A DNA stretch of 64,000 nt from JANQPX01 sp965204405 (GCA_965204405.1 CBDBEN010000005.1:2356001-2420000), one strand, 5' to 3'; positions 52,501 through 62,433 are shown, numbered from the stretch's first letter. Translations and numbers: made by a program. The notes: generated by a model from the letters alone, not told the origin.

Positions 52501-52947
52501 CTAGTCTGGCTTACGGCGAAGACGGCCTTTCATTCTCATTCCGTCCCGCATGTTTAGTCCGAGCAATGTGAAGTTCGCTGCGCCTGCCAGAAGTTCGAGG
52601 CCTTGCACCAAGTAAAAGCTAGTATCGAAGGCACCAGCTTGCGCCTTATCTGCGAGGAAGAATGCACAAGGGATAAGCACGAGAATGCCATTAAGGGCGA
52701 TAAGCGGCATGCGCTTCGCTTTGGCGCCAACCAGGCCAACACGGCGCCCACGGGCGAGCTGGAAGCCTGTTCCTCCGGCGCCGGCCAAGGCTGGAATCAA
52801 GATCAGAAAGCCCCAAGGAATCATGGTCTTGATGGCTACTACAAACGCCTGTGAACCGAATAGTTCGCTGACAGCAGTCGAGAGCCAGAAAATAGCGATC
52901 ATGACAATCGCGACTACACCGGCGATAGGATGGATGAATTTCATCAT
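52501..52947 (-). CDS. Four-helix membrane protein of unknown function
   Basis: A 148-residue protein with four predicted transmembrane helices (IAGVVAIVMIAIFWLSTAV, AIKTMIPWGFLILIPALAG, MPLIALNGILVLIPCAFFLA, FYLVQGLELLAGAANFTLLG) and a basic tail. AGAGAGG precedes ATG 52947. It follows the monooxygenase-family gene on the same strand after 28 bases, so they form an operon divergent from marR. Similar proteins accompany MarR/ABM pairs in other bacteria, but I know no function. Confidence 0.65.
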   Translation of the reverse strand: MMKFIHPIAGVVAIVMIAIFWLSTAVSELFGSQAFVVAIKTMIPWGFLILIPALAGAGGTGFQLARGRRVGLVGAKAKRMPLIALNGILVLIPCAFFLADKAQAGAFDTSFYLVQGLELLAGAANFTLLGLNMRDGMRMKGRLRRKPD

Positions 52948-52975
52948 GACTGATGCCTCTCTCCGGCGAATACGT

Positions 52976-53344
52976 TCATGTAACGCAGATGCCTGGTATG
53001 GCGATCTTCTTGAATAGGTGCGGCGCCGAGATAACGGACGAAGGGTAATCGGAGAGTTTTGTCTGAAATTCCGGGTGCTCAAATGCGGCACGGAACGCTG
53101 CGTTCGACTCCCAGATGGCGTAGTTCAAGTAGGCGCAACCTTCTCCGATGGCACGGTGGAGTTGGGTCGAGATGAAGCCAGACTGGCGTTGCAAAAATTG
53201 CGCGTCATCGGTCCAGGCTTCGAGCATCGCTGCTTCTTCAGCCTTGTCCAGGGTGAACAGATTGACGAGGACAACCGGCCCTTTCTCAAGGCGTAGCTGA
53301 CGTTCGATCGGGAAGGCTGGGTTCATGGCTCTGAGTTGAAGCAT
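52976..53344 (-). CDS. Antibiotic biosynthesis monooxygenase (ABM)-domain protein
   Basis: A 122-residue single-domain protein of the dimeric alpha/beta ABM fold: EKGPVVLVNLFTLDKAEEAA, LQRQSGFISTQLHRAIG and YLNYAIWESNAAFRAAFEHP. Such proteins include quinol monooxygenases and heme-degrading or stress proteins. GGAGG stands before ATG 53344. It is divergent from the marR gene, and palindromes overlap the promoters between them, so it is probably induced by a MarR ligand such as a phenolic. Confidence 0.8.
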   Translation of the reverse strand: MLQLRAMNPAFPIERQLRLEKGPVVLVNLFTLDKAEEAAMLEAWTDDAQFLQRQSGFISTQLHRAIGEGCAYLNYAIWESNAAFRAAFEHPEFQTKLSDYPSSVISAPHLFKKIAIPGICVT

Positions 53345-53369
53345 GACATGCCTCCAAATTAGATGTATG

Positions 53370-53420
53370 ATGTCAGAATGACATGATTATCACATAATAA
53401 ATTGACACCATGATGTCAAT
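53370..53420. promoter_or_regulatory. Two MarR operator palindromes
   Basis: ATGTCA-GAA-TGACAT (53370-53384) is perfect, and ATTGACACCATGATGTCAAT (53401-53420) is a 20-base palindrome with one mismatched pair. They lie in the 94-base gap between the ABM-family and marR genes, the usual place for MarR autoregulation sites. Confidence 0.7.
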
Positions 53421-53438
53421 GCAATCTTATGGTGACAT

Positions 53439-53912
53439 ATGCAAAATGACTCGCGAACGTCCGCCGGCGAGACTCTGACGAACCTCATGCTGGATCTTTT
53501 CCGGCTCAACAGCCTGATTTTGAGAGCTGGCGATCGTCTGGTGGCACCTCTCGGGCTAACGAGTGCACGGTGGCAGATCCTCGGCGCCATCGTCGCTGCC
53601 GAACATCCGCAACCCGTGGCCTGGCTTGCCCGCGATCTCGGTGCAAACCGGCAGAATGTGCAGAGGATAGTCAACGACTTACAGAAAGAGGGGCTAGTCG
53701 CTCTCGAACCCAATCCGCATCACCGCCGAGCACAGTTGGTCGTGCTTACAGATTACGGGCTAAACGCGTTCAATGCCGCCATGGATTTGCAAACACCCTG
53801 GGTCAATCAACTGTCAAAGGGGTTGCCTGCCAACGATTTACAGGCGATGCATCGTGCAATCATCGCACTGCGAGAAAAACTAGAAGGCGATGAAGCGAAT
53901 GATCGAGCCTAG
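53439..53912 (+). CDS. MarR-family transcriptional regulator
   Basis: A 157-residue winged-helix regulator: LGLTSARWQILGAIVAAEHP (dimer and helix region), WLARDLGANRQNVQRIVNDL (recognition helix) and the wing HHRRAQLVVLTDYG. It is divergent from the ABM and membrane-protein genes and likely represses both directions. Confidence 0.9.
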   Translation: MQNDSRTSAGETLTNLMLDLFRLNSLILRAGDRLVAPLGLTSARWQILGAIVAAEHPQPVAWLARDLGANRQNVQRIVNDLQKEGLVALEPNPHHRRAQLVVLTDYGLNAFNAAMDLQTPWVNQLSKGLPANDLQAMHRAIIALREKLEGDEANDRA

Positions 53913-54011
53913 CAAGACGAAGTGATGTTATCGCCCGGTAACTTCCGGAAAGGGTCAAGGCTTTGTCAAAATGGGTGATCTGTTGTAGTGCCTTCAATTC
54001 GAAGTCGGTGA

Positions 54012-55447
54012 TTGGTGGTGAAACGGTTTATCGAGGGGGAGGCTCGTAAGCAGAGTACGTTGTTGCCCGCCTCACTTGATGAGTATGTTGACGAAAACAA
54101 TCCGGTTTGCGTGATTGAGGCTTTTGTCGATGCGCTTAATCTCGGCGAGCTTGGTTTCAACGGTGTGGTGCCGGAAGCGACGGGGCGGCCATCCTATCAT
54201 CCCTCGGTGCTCTTGAAGATCTACATCTATGGCTATCTGAACCGGATTGCATCGAGCCGTCGGCTGGAGAAGGAGACCCACGTAACATCGAGATGATGTG
54301 GCTAACCGGCCGGTTAATGCTGGACTTCAAGACGATCACGAACTTTCGGAAGGAGAACTCTGAAGCCTTGCGCGGGGTCTGTCGGGAGTTCGTGGTGCTT
54401 TGTCGGAACTTGGATCTGTTTGCCGACGGTCTGGTTGCGATCGACAGCAGCAAGTTCAAGGCGGTGAACAACCGGGATCTGAACTTCACGGTCGCTAAGA
54501 TGAAGAGGCGTTTGGAGCAGACCGAGAAGCTGAAACAGTTTGAAGCCCAGATGCCCGAGGTCGAGGACAAGCAGCTATCGCTGACCGATCCCGATGCTCG
54601 GTCGATGATGACCAGTGGCCGCGGAACCGGCATGGTCGGCTACAATGTTCAAGCCACGGTCGATGCTACGCACCATCTCATCATCGATCATGAAATCACC
54701 CAGACTGGCCTTGATAGCGGTCAACTTTCTGAGATGGCAACGCGTGCAAAGGACATCATCGGCGCCGATGATCTGACGGTGGTGGCGGATCGTGGCTATT
54801 TCGACGGCGAGCAGCTTCGGGCCTGCGATGAAGCCAGCATTACCACTTTCGTGCCCAAGCCACAGACCTCAGGCAGCAAGGCCAAGGGGCTTTTCGGCAA
54901 GCAGGATTTTGTCTATCTGCCTGACGAGGATGCTTATCGTTGTCCAGCGGGCGAGACGCTGACTTGGCATTGCCACGCGAACGAACGTGGCAAGACGTTC
55001 TCATTCTATTGGACAACGGCATGTGCAGCATGTCCCCTCAAGGAGCAATGTACGACCAGCAAGATGCGTCGCATCAAACGCTGGGAGCACGAGGCGGTGG
55101 TGGAAGCGGCCCCGCGGCGTCTCGATCTCGATCCTGAAAAGATGGCGGTGCGCCGATGTACGGCCGAACACCCCTTCGGCACGCTCAAATCCTGGATGGG
55201 TGCCACCCACTTCCTCACCCGGACGAAAGAGCGGGTCGGTGCCGAGATGAGCCTCTATGTGCTTGCCTACAACATCAAGCGGATCATCAAGATCCTCGAC
55301 ATCAAGCCGCTCTTGGAGGCGATCAGGACCCATAGGGAGGCCTTAGCCGCGTTTTTTGCGGCCGACATGGCCTCGATGAGCCGATTGCGGCTACTCTTCA
55401 TCGCCATGACCGCCATATCTGCGAGTAACCCCATCGAGGCATCGTAG
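54012..55447 (+). pseudogene. IS1182-family transposase A, frameshifted
   Basis: The first frame (54012-54296) gives the N-terminal KRFIEGEARKQSTLLPASLD to IYGYLNRIASSRRLEKET; one G appears lost near 54280, and the second frame resumes at IEMMWLTGRL with VAIDSSKFKAVNNRDLNF (first Asp), ADRGYFDGEQLRACDEA (second Asp) and EHPFGTLKSWMGATHFLTR (Glu). So the catalytic residues remain but need two frames. Its 3' side is cut by the IS630 insertion at 55485. Confidence 0.9.
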
Positions 55448-55484
55448 GCGCTACTCGCTATACAGAGCCCAAAATCCAAGGCTA

Positions 55485-56511
55485 GAGCATTTTTCATTGA
55501 CGTAGATCCATATCTGCAATGACGGAGATAGCCTTTGAATTCGTCATCATCACATCGTTCGAGGGCCACGCGGATAGCGTTCTAAAGGGCCTCTTTGGAT
55601 CTTGCCGCAAGCGTACGCAGGATGGCCTTGATCTTGGCGAAGAGCTGCTCGATCGGCTTGAGATCGGGACTGTAGGGCGGCAGGTAGAGAACCGACGCGC
55701 CAACGCTTTCGATCGCCTGACGGATGCCGGCGACCTTGTGCGCCGACAGGTTGTCCATGACCACGACATCGCCTGGTTTGAGTGTCGGCGCGAGAAACTG
55801 CTCGGCATAGGCGCGGAAGGCAGCGCCGGTCGTCGGCCCGTCGAGCACCAGCGGTGCCGTGATCCCGCTCTTTCTCAGCCCGGCAACGAAGGTGGTGGTC
55901 TTCGACCATAGGGCGCTTTGGCAACCGGACGCTGATGGGACGGGCAGCGGCCATAGCGCCTGGTCATGTTGTCGCGGTTGCGGTCTCGTCGATGAAGACG
56001 AAGCACTCCGGATCCATGAAGCGCTGCCAGGCACGCCGGCGACGGCGTTTCATGGCGACATCTGGTCGGGCCTGTTCCGCCGCTCTCAACGACTTTTGAT
56101 TAGTCTGAGACCAAGCCGGCGCAGCATGCGATGAAGGGTCGAGAGCCCGGCTACGACATCGAAGCGACGCTCCAACTCGGCTTGGATCTCGACAAGGGTC
56201 ATATCGGGATCGGCATCGACCATGCCGATCAGTACCCCGGCATGCGACTCGAGCAAGAGCGGCTTGCGCCCGCCCGATGGCTCCGGCTCCAGGCTGCCGG
56301 TCGTCCCGACCCGCTGCATCAACCTGATCGCCGCAGACGGGCTCACCGAGTAACGCAGCGCTGCTTGTCTGATCGAACTTCCGTTCTCGACGGCTTCAAC
56401 AACCCGCTCTCTCAAATCCAACGACAAAGGTGCCGGCATCGCTCCCGCCCGGCTGTGTCAACAGACACTGTCGAATCAAAGAGATCGATTCCACGCAATA
56501 GGAAAATGCTC
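55485..56511 (-). mobile_element. IS630-family insertion sequence with visible ends
   Basis: GAGCATTTTT at the left and AAAATGCTC at the right are inverted, and both sides are flanked by TA (55483-55484 and 56512-56513), the target duplicated by IS630 elements. The 1027-base length is normal. It contains the transposase relic described separately and is inserted next to IS1182 copy A. Confidence 0.8.
55497..56439 (-). pseudogene. IS630-family transposase, frameshifted
   Basis: The N-terminal part (56439-56086) has the helix-turn-helix RERVVEAVENGSSIRQAALR and AAIRLMQRVGTTG. The catalytic part, in other frames, has DPECFVFIDETAT (Asp), VVMDNLSAHKVAGIRQAIES (second Asp) and LPPYSPDLKPIEQLFAKIKA (third acidic position). 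At least two shifts separate them, near 56080 and 55960. Natural frameshifting could join two frames in this family, but three frames point to decay. Confidence 0.85.
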
Positions 56512-56752
56512 TAGCGTTATCGATGAGCGAGGGCGTTTCAGATTTGGGTGGTCCTATTCATAGACCTCACATTGACAATGCTGAGCGGGCTACTTACGTC
56601 TCTGTCTGGGTGGGAGCCCCAGCCGCTCGCTGGCGAAAGCCTTGGTGAAGCTCTATCTAACGATCCGATCCGCCCACTTCAGTGACATGCGGGCTGATGG
56701 CAATGCGAGCACCAATCTTTTCCCGCATGCAAGCACTGCATGAGGCAAAACC

Positions 56753-57196
56753 ATGAACGGATCTCTCCCTCGTCTTCCATCGATTGAAGCCCTGAAGAAC
56801 CAGGCTAGGCGTTTGCGTGCAAAGCTTAGCTCTGACGATGAGCCGATCACGCACAGCAAATCTTTGGAATTGCTGGCGCACCAATACGGCTTCAAGGACT
56901 GGAACACACTGCATGCCGCTGTCGGTAATGGTCCACCGTCCTGTCCGGCTGCCCTTGGCGCCAAGGTGCGAGGCAAATATCTGGGCCAGGCATTTGAAGG
57001 CGAAGTGACTGGTGTTCAGACACTTACGTCTCCAGACCGATTTCGTGTCACGTTGCACTTCGATGAGCCGGTCGATGTGGTGACGTTTGGCAGCTTTTCC
57101 AACTTGAGACAGCGGGTTAGCTGCATCATCGATAGCTCGGGCAAGACCACCGAGAAAACGTCTGATGGTCGTCCGCATATGCAGTTGGAGGTCTAG
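56753..57196 (+). CDS. Glyoxalase-superfamily-related small protein
   Basis: A 147-residue protein common on rhizobial accessory DNA and annotated there as glyoxalase superfamily. It begins LPSIEALKNQARRLRAKLSS, a helical segment with SLELLAHQYGFKDWNTLHAA, and ends with a small beta domain GAKVRGKYLGQAFEGEVTGV and FRVTLHFDEPVDVVTFGSFS. No metal triad of true glyoxalases is visible, so enzymatic activity is doubtful. It lies between two insertion sequences and may be cargo. Confidence 0.65.
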   Translation: MNGSLPRLPSIEALKNQARRLRAKLSSDDEPITHSKSLELLAHQYGFKDWNTLHAAVGNGPPSCPAALGAKVRGKYLGQAFEGEVTGVQTLTSPDRFRVTLHFDEPVDVVTFGSFSNLRQRVSCIIDSSGKTTEKTSDGRPHMQLEV

Positions 57197-57278
57197 CCGG
57201 CATGTCAGCTGCGGGATTTCCGAATCCTGCAGCGGGTAGCTCCTGGCAAGAGGTGTGAACAAGGCAGGTCCTGAGCTT

Positions 57279-58848
57279 GCGTCAGCGATGTGGTGTATTT
57301 TGTTGAAAAAGTCGCCCTTTGTGATGGCAGGTGTTGGCGGACATCATGAGGTAACGAGACGGTATGCTCAGCATGCCGTCTTTGGTCGTTTTGATGGTAT
57401 GAGCTTTGTGAGCTTTCGGAGGTTTTGGGCGGCGGCTGCAAGGTGGAATTCGTCGCGTGCGCCGCACGGGCCGCGTAGTCTCAGCCGCCCGAGCCTAAGA
57501 ATGCGTTTCAGATGGGCGAATAGCATCTCGACCTTCTTTCTGAGTTTGCAGGAGACCTCGTAGTCGGCGGTTTCGGCGATGTCGCGTGCCGTCTGGCGAG
57601 CGTTCTCGTAGACTGAGCGCAAGACGGTGCGATACGGTTGACGTGGACAGCATTTGACCTTGAGCGCACAGCTGCTGCAGTCGGGTTTGCTCGCACGATA
57701 GCGGACCAACCCCTCCTTGCAGACCAGAGGCCTTGGTGTCGGGTCGTTTCTCCGACGGGTCTCCAACGCCTTGCTGCCGGGACAAACATAGACGTCCTTT
57801 TGATGATCGTAGGTGAAGTCCGCACGCTCGAAGGTGCCGTCTGAGCGGCCCGATTTATCGAAGATGGGGATATGAGGTTCGATCCCTTTCTCCTCGACGA
57901 GCCAGTTCAGCATCGGCGCTGAGCCGTAGGCGGCGTCCGCGATCAGTCGTTCCGGATAGAGGCCGAACTGATCCATCACCCGATCGATCATGGTGCGCGC
58001 AGCTCCGCTCTCTGCTTGGCGAATAGAACGCGTTGTCTCGACATCGACGATAACGGCGTTGTCGGTATCGATCAGATAGTTGGTCGAATAGGCAAAGAAC
58101 GCGGCACGGCGCTTCGTGCCGGCCCATCGCACTGCCGGATCGGCGTGCGCGACGAACTTCGAGGTCACCTCACTTGCTGCACCGCAGGCGGCATCGTCGA
58201 GGACGGCGAGATACTCACTGACCGCCCGCGGCGCCTCATCAGGATCGATTGTCGTTGGATCCCATTCCTCGCGTTCAGTTGCATGATGGACATTGATGTC
58301 GGCTTCAACCAGGCTGGCGTCCACAGCGAAACGTTCCCCGCCAACCAGGCCTTCGACGATGCAACGACGGACCGTGGCTTCGAAGACGTGGCGAAGGAGA
58401 TCGCTGTCGCAAAAACGGCCGTACCGGTTCTTGGAAAAGGTCGAATGGTCGGGAACCGGATCGTTCAAATCCAGTCGACAAAACCAGCGATACGCCAGAT
58501 TTAGGTGAACCTCTTCACAAAGCTGCCGCTCCGATCGAATGCCAAAGCAGTAGCCAACAAGAAGCATGCGGATCATCAGTTCAGGATCGACTGATGGCCG
58601 GCCGATGGAACTATAGAACGGCGCCCATCGTTGGCGGATATCGGCGAGATCAACGAACCGATCGATCGAGCGAAGAAGATGGTTCGACGGAGCATGCTGC
58701 TCTAGCGAAAACTCGTAAAACAAGCTTCTTGAGCGGCTTGCCTCGGACCCATCATCAACCTTCCTCCCTACTTCACGGAAGGCTTCAATCAGCACCCAAA
58801 TCTACATGCAACCGGTGCTTTCAACAAAATACAGTGCATTGCTGACGC
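57279..58848 (-). mobile_element. IS1182-family insertion sequence B, complete
   Basis: Terminal inverted repeats of 30 bases with four mismatches: the left end starts GCGTCAGCGATG and the right end, read inward, GCGTCAGCAATG, both followed by a TGTATTTTGTTGAAA block. The 1570-base element has one long intact transposase gene. Flanking GAGCT occurs close to both ends and may be the target duplication. Confidence 0.8.
57368..58795 (-). CDS. IS1182-family transposase B, intact
   Basis: A 475-residue DDE transposase read without interruption: PSNHLLRSIDRFVDLADIR (N-terminal domain), FAVDASLVEADINVHHATE (Asp), LIADAAYGSAPMLNWLVEEK (Asp), a zinc-finger-like CSSCALKVKCC and EMLFAHLKRILRLGRLRLRG (Glu). 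All acidic residues are present, so the element could be active. It is unlike IS1182 copies A and C, which resemble each other more. Confidence 0.9.
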   Translation of the reverse strand: MLIEAFREVGRKVDDGSEASRSRSLFYEFSLEQHAPSNHLLRSIDRFVDLADIRQRWAPFYSSIGRPSVDPELMIRMLLVGYCFGIRSERQLCEEVHLNLAYRWFCRLDLNDPVPDHSTFSKNRYGRFCDSDLLRHVFEATVRRCIVEGLVGGERFAVDASLVEADINVHHATEREEWDPTTIDPDEAPRAVSEYLAVLDDAACGAASEVTSKFVAHADPAVRWAGTKRRAAFFAYSTNYLIDTDNAVIVDVETTRSIRQAESGAARTMIDRVMDQFGLYPERLIADAAYGSAPMLNWLVEEKGIEPHIPIFDKSGRSDGTFERADFTYDHQKDVYVCPGSKALETRRRNDPTPRPLVCKEGLVRYRASKPDCSSCALKVKCCPRQPYRTVLRSVYENARQTARDIAETADYEVSCKLRKKVEMLFAHLKRILRLGRLRLRGPCGARDEFHLAAAAQNLRKLTKLIPSKRPKTAC

Positions 58849-59007
58849 GAGCTAAGCTCGGCGCTATGTGTAAACCGTGCCATGTCCGGCCGGTAGCGGG
58901 TTTAGCGTTGCTGTGCCCAAGATGTTGTGGCCTTCGATGTCTATACCGACTTAGACTAGCTCTTCGATAAGCCAAGAAGGTTCCGTTTTTTCGCCAGGGA
59001 GGCATTG

Positions 59008-60153
59008 ATGAGCAGCATAGACACAATCTTGAATGACGCTGTCGCCAACCAAGACGTGCCGTTTGTCGTCGCGATGGCGGGCAATCGGGCTGGCGTGACC
59101 TATTCGGGTGCTGCGGGTGAGGCAGCCAATGGTCAAGCGGCTGGCGAGGAAACGGTGTTCCGTATCTTTTCCATGACCAAGGCCGTGGGGTCATTGGCCG
59201 CGATGATAGCGATCGACCGAGGAAGGCTGGATGTCGACACACACGTTGAGGATATACTGCCCGAATTTGCCGACCTTCAGGTGCTCGATCGATTCGAAGA
59301 CGGCAAGCCTGTCATGCGTGCCCCCAAGACCAAGGCGACGCTTCGCCATCTGGCAACCCACACGAGCGGTCTGGAATACGAGTTCTGGAATGCCGACATG
59401 CCCCGCTACATGGAAGCGACGGGGCATCCCACGATCCTCTCAGGCACCAGAGAATCACTAAACTATCCATTGATGACCGATCCAGGTACGCGTTGGGGGT
59501 ACGGACCCGGCATCGACTGGCTCGGCCAGGCGGTCGAGAAGATCGATGGTCGGCGGATCGATCAATATTGTCGCGAGGAGATCTTCGAGCCGCTCGGCAT
59601 GACCAGCACCGCCTTCGAGGTCAGCGATGACCTTGCACCAAGGCTGGCGTCTGTTTACGCACGAGGCCCGGACGGTACGTTCGGCCCCTTCGACCTTGCA
59701 CCGCCACCCAAGCCAGAAGTCTATGGCATGGGACATGCCCTCTACTCCTCAGCACCGGATTATCTGTGCTTTCTTCGGCTTCTTCTCAATGGTGGCGAAC
59801 TCAATGGACACCGTATGCTCAGCGAAGCCGGCTTGAAGCGCATGCTGGCCGATCATATGAACGGTTTGACCTTCGAAAAGATGGTGACGGTCGTTCCCGA
59901 GGTGACGGCTGACTGCGATCCATTACCCGATGTTCGTCGCACCCACAGCTTTGGTTTTCTGAGAAACGAAGACGACGTGCCGGGAATGAGAGCCGCTGGA
60001 TCTCAATCTTGGGCTGGGGTCCTGAACACGCATTATTGGTTCGACCCGGCGAATGATGTCGCAGCGGTCATCATGACCCAATCACTGCCGTTCGTAGAGC
60101 CTCGCTACATGCAGCTCTACGAGGCATATGAGAGAGCCGTTTACGCCACCTGA
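59008..60153 (+). CDS. Serine hydrolase of the beta-lactamase/EstB family
   Basis: A 381-residue protein with the SxxK motif at Ser55-Met-Thr-Lys58 (FRIFSMTKAVGSLAAM) and Tyr165 in RWGYGPGIDWLG at the Y-x-N position, though with Pro instead of Asn, as in EstB-type esterases. No signal peptide is seen. Such enzymes hydrolyse esters or amides of small molecules; a role in antibiotic resistance is unlikely. CAGGGAGG lies five bases before ATG 59008. It stands between IS1182 B and IS1182 C with no partner gene, so it may have moved with them. Confidence 0.85.
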   Translation: MSSIDTILNDAVANQDVPFVVAMAGNRAGVTYSGAAGEAANGQAAGEETVFRIFSMTKAVGSLAAMIAIDRGRLDVDTHVEDILPEFADLQVLDRFEDGKPVMRAPKTKATLRHLATHTSGLEYEFWNADMPRYMEATGHPTILSGTRESLNYPLMTDPGTRWGYGPGIDWLGQAVEKIDGRRIDQYCREEIFEPLGMTSTAFEVSDDLAPRLASVYARGPDGTFGPFDLAPPPKPEVYGMGHALYSSAPDYLCFLRLLLNGGELNGHRMLSEAGLKRMLADHMNGLTFEKMVTVVPEVTADCDPLPDVRRTHSFGFLRNEDDVPGMRAAGSQSWAGVLNTHYWFDPANDVAAVIMTQSLPFVEPRYMQLYEAYERAVYAT

Positions 60154-60433
60154 GGTTACCTGCCTGAGTTGCATACTCTGTTCTCGATCCCCGATTTGAG
60201 CAGAAAAGATGGATTGGTTAAATACAATGATTCCGTCTGCAAACGGTCTGGTCTGGGTCTTGGTTTTGCGAAAAGGCTGGACGGGTTCAGCTTTTTGAGC
60301 TCGCCGCCGTCATCATCGGTTTCGTTGCCCGTGATGTCCGATTTTCGTGTTTCGTGACACAGCATGGCTTTCATGCTGTCAGATCGACGGATTTGGGCGG
60401 ACAGATCGATTTTTGAGGCTGAAGAGGGCTAAT
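60154..60433. other. Gene-free stretch with one inverted repeat
   Basis: Between the serine hydrolase and the IS1182 C relic. ACAGCATG-GCTTT-CATGCTGT at about 60359-60379 is a perfect 8-bp hairpin without a T-run. I see no gene. Confidence 0.35.
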
Positions 60434-61495
60434 CTATGCCCGGATCGCCTGGATCAGCGGCGTGATGCCGAGGATGCTGATCACATGGTCAGATTGTAGT
60501 CGAGCACAGAGAGCGCGGTTTCGGTACGGACGTTCTTCAGCCGCTTCATCAGAAAGTGGGTTGCGCCCATCCGCATCTTGATCGTGCCGAAAGGATGCTC
60601 GAAACTCTTGCGATGCTGACGCATCGTCTGCAGATTCTCGTCGAGCCGCCGCTGTACATCCTCCAAAAGATGTTCATGCTCCCATCGGACAATCACGCTT
60701 TGCTTGCTGGAGATGCAAGTTGTCTTCAGGGCACAATGGAGGCAGGCCTCCGTCGCATATCGCCGGAGATTGGGGCTATCGGCTTGCCTCTTGTGAGAGA
60801 CGAACGACAGCGTCTGACCGGGTAGACGTCATCATCGCCGACATAGCGAAATTCAGACGCGCCATCTCTTCCTTGAGCTTGCCAAGCTTCTCTTTCAGCC
60901 GCGTGACCCTCGACGTAATGGCCCTGCTTGGTTCCTGACGATCCGCGCTGTCGAGCTGGTTGAGATAGCGCGAGATGCTCTCCTCGATCTGCTTCTTCCG
61001 CCGCTGCATCTTGGCCTTGGTAAAGTTCCGATCGCGGTTGTTGACTGCCTTGAACTTCGACCCGTCGATCGCCACGCTGGCGACAGCTAACAGACCGATC
61101 TCGCGGCAGAGTTCGACGAACCGCGCGCAGACCTTGCGGATCGCTTCGCCGTTGTCCTTCCTGAAGTCGGCGATCGTCTTGTGATCCGGCGAAAGACGCC
61201 CTAGCAACCACATCATCTCGACATTGCGCAGTGTCTCGCGCTCCAGCCGCCGGCTCGACTGCACGCGATTGAGATAGCCGTAAACATACAGCTTCAGCAG
61301 CACCGAAGGATGATAACCAGGCCGCCCTGTCGCCTCCGCCAGGTCGAAACCAAGATCAGGGAGATCGAGCGCGTCGACAAAGGCGTCAATCACACGAACG
61401 ACATTCTCATCGCCAACCCTGTCTTCCAAATGATCTGGAAAAAGCGTCCCCTGATCTCGCGAAACGCCCTTGATGTAGCGCTTCATCCATGCCAA
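60434..61495 (-). pseudogene. IS1182-family transposase C, internally deleted
   Basis: The N-terminal 200 residues are complete (MKRYIKGVSRDQGTLFPDHL, VAIDGSKFKAVNNRDRNFTK with the first Asp). The middle catalytic part is missing. The C-terminus follows out of frame: EACLHCALKTTCISSKQSV, FEHPFGTIKMRMGATHFLMK and, after another one-base shift near 60484, VISILGITPLIQAIRA with TAG at 60434. This is a close relative of IS1182 A. Confidence 0.85.
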
Positions 61496-61685
61496 CCGTA
61501 ACGGCGGAGAAGCTTAGAGAAAAATCGGGTCTTTTGACACGGCCAGGGTCATGCCAAGACGAAGCGGCGTTCTTGTCGATGTGCCTCCTATATGACTGGG
61601 AAACTGCCGCTAGAAGCTAGAGGCCGGTAGATCGTGATGCTATCTGCCGAGTTCGTGTCAGTTATCTCATCCGAGATCGGGTAGG

Positions 61686-62213
61686 TTAGGGAAACGACCA
61701 GCCAAAAAAATGCCACAGCAAGAGCGAGCCACACGTCTGCAGCAGAGCAACGACAAGGGTGATAGTGAGAGAGAACGGTGGGATGAACTTATTCTTGACT
61801 AACAGCAGTCGATTGAGCTGCTTGTAGGTATCGTCCAGTTCTGCAATCGATTTCAGTTCATGATACAATTTGGGCTTGGCAAGCAACAGCGAAGAGGAGA
61901 AAAACAGGCTCGCCGCATCACCCTCACTCTCGCTGATCCGCATTCCCGAGAAGAAAATTGCTCCAAAAATTCGGCTAAACATAAACAATACGACCAGCGA
62001 CATTATCGGAAAGAGACTTGCCACAAAAATGAGCATCGCGGATTTGTTGCTCATGGCATAGCCGATGAACGTCACGTCTGCTGTGGTTAGGAATGTCATC
62101 GTGCTGATCAACATCCGGAACGAAGATCTATAGGTCTCAAATATCTCCGCCCGCTCGCCTGTCATATGGCCACCATCACGCCTATCGATCATGTAGCGAT
62201 TATACGGCCGCAT
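61686..62213 (-). CDS. Integral membrane protein of unknown function
   Basis: About 175 residues starting MRPYNRYMID (alternatives at 62315, 62192 and 62165). Three transmembrane helices are visible (TFLTTADVTFIGYA, SAMLIFVASLFPIMSLVVLF with RIFGAIFF, and LTITLVVALLQTCGSLLLW) around a cytoplasmic helical segment (LKSIAELDDTYKQLNRLLL). No family is recognised. No clear ribosome binding site defines the start. It is alone between IS1182 C and the next aminotransferase gene. Confidence 0.55.
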   Translation of the reverse strand: MRPYNRYMIDRRDGGHMTGERAEIFETYRSSFRMLISTMTFLTTADVTFIGYAMSNKSAMLIFVASLFPIMSLVVLFMFSRIFGAIFFSGMRISESEGDAASLFFSSSLLLAKPKLYHELKSIAELDDTYKQLNRLLLVKNKFIPPFSLTITLVVALLQTCGSLLLWHFFGWSFP

Positions 62214-62433
62214 TAGTTCCGAACGTGTGACACACATCACTGTCGGTTCAGGAGGTCCGTGCATCAGAGGTAAAATCGGGTGGCCGTTGAGGCAGATCTG
62301 GGTGAAACATGACATCTAGCCTTGCTACCGGCACGTCCACCGTCGACCCGGTAGCTGTAACTGCCGGCGCGTTTTGCAGTGACTGCCGCGCCATCTCCGT
62401 GTAAGTATTTGAGTCGCTGGAGGGAAAAGAGGC

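Noticed and set aside
60359..60379. Terminator for the serine hydrolase gene
   Set aside because: The 8-bp hairpin is about 200 bases past the stop and has no T-run on either strand.
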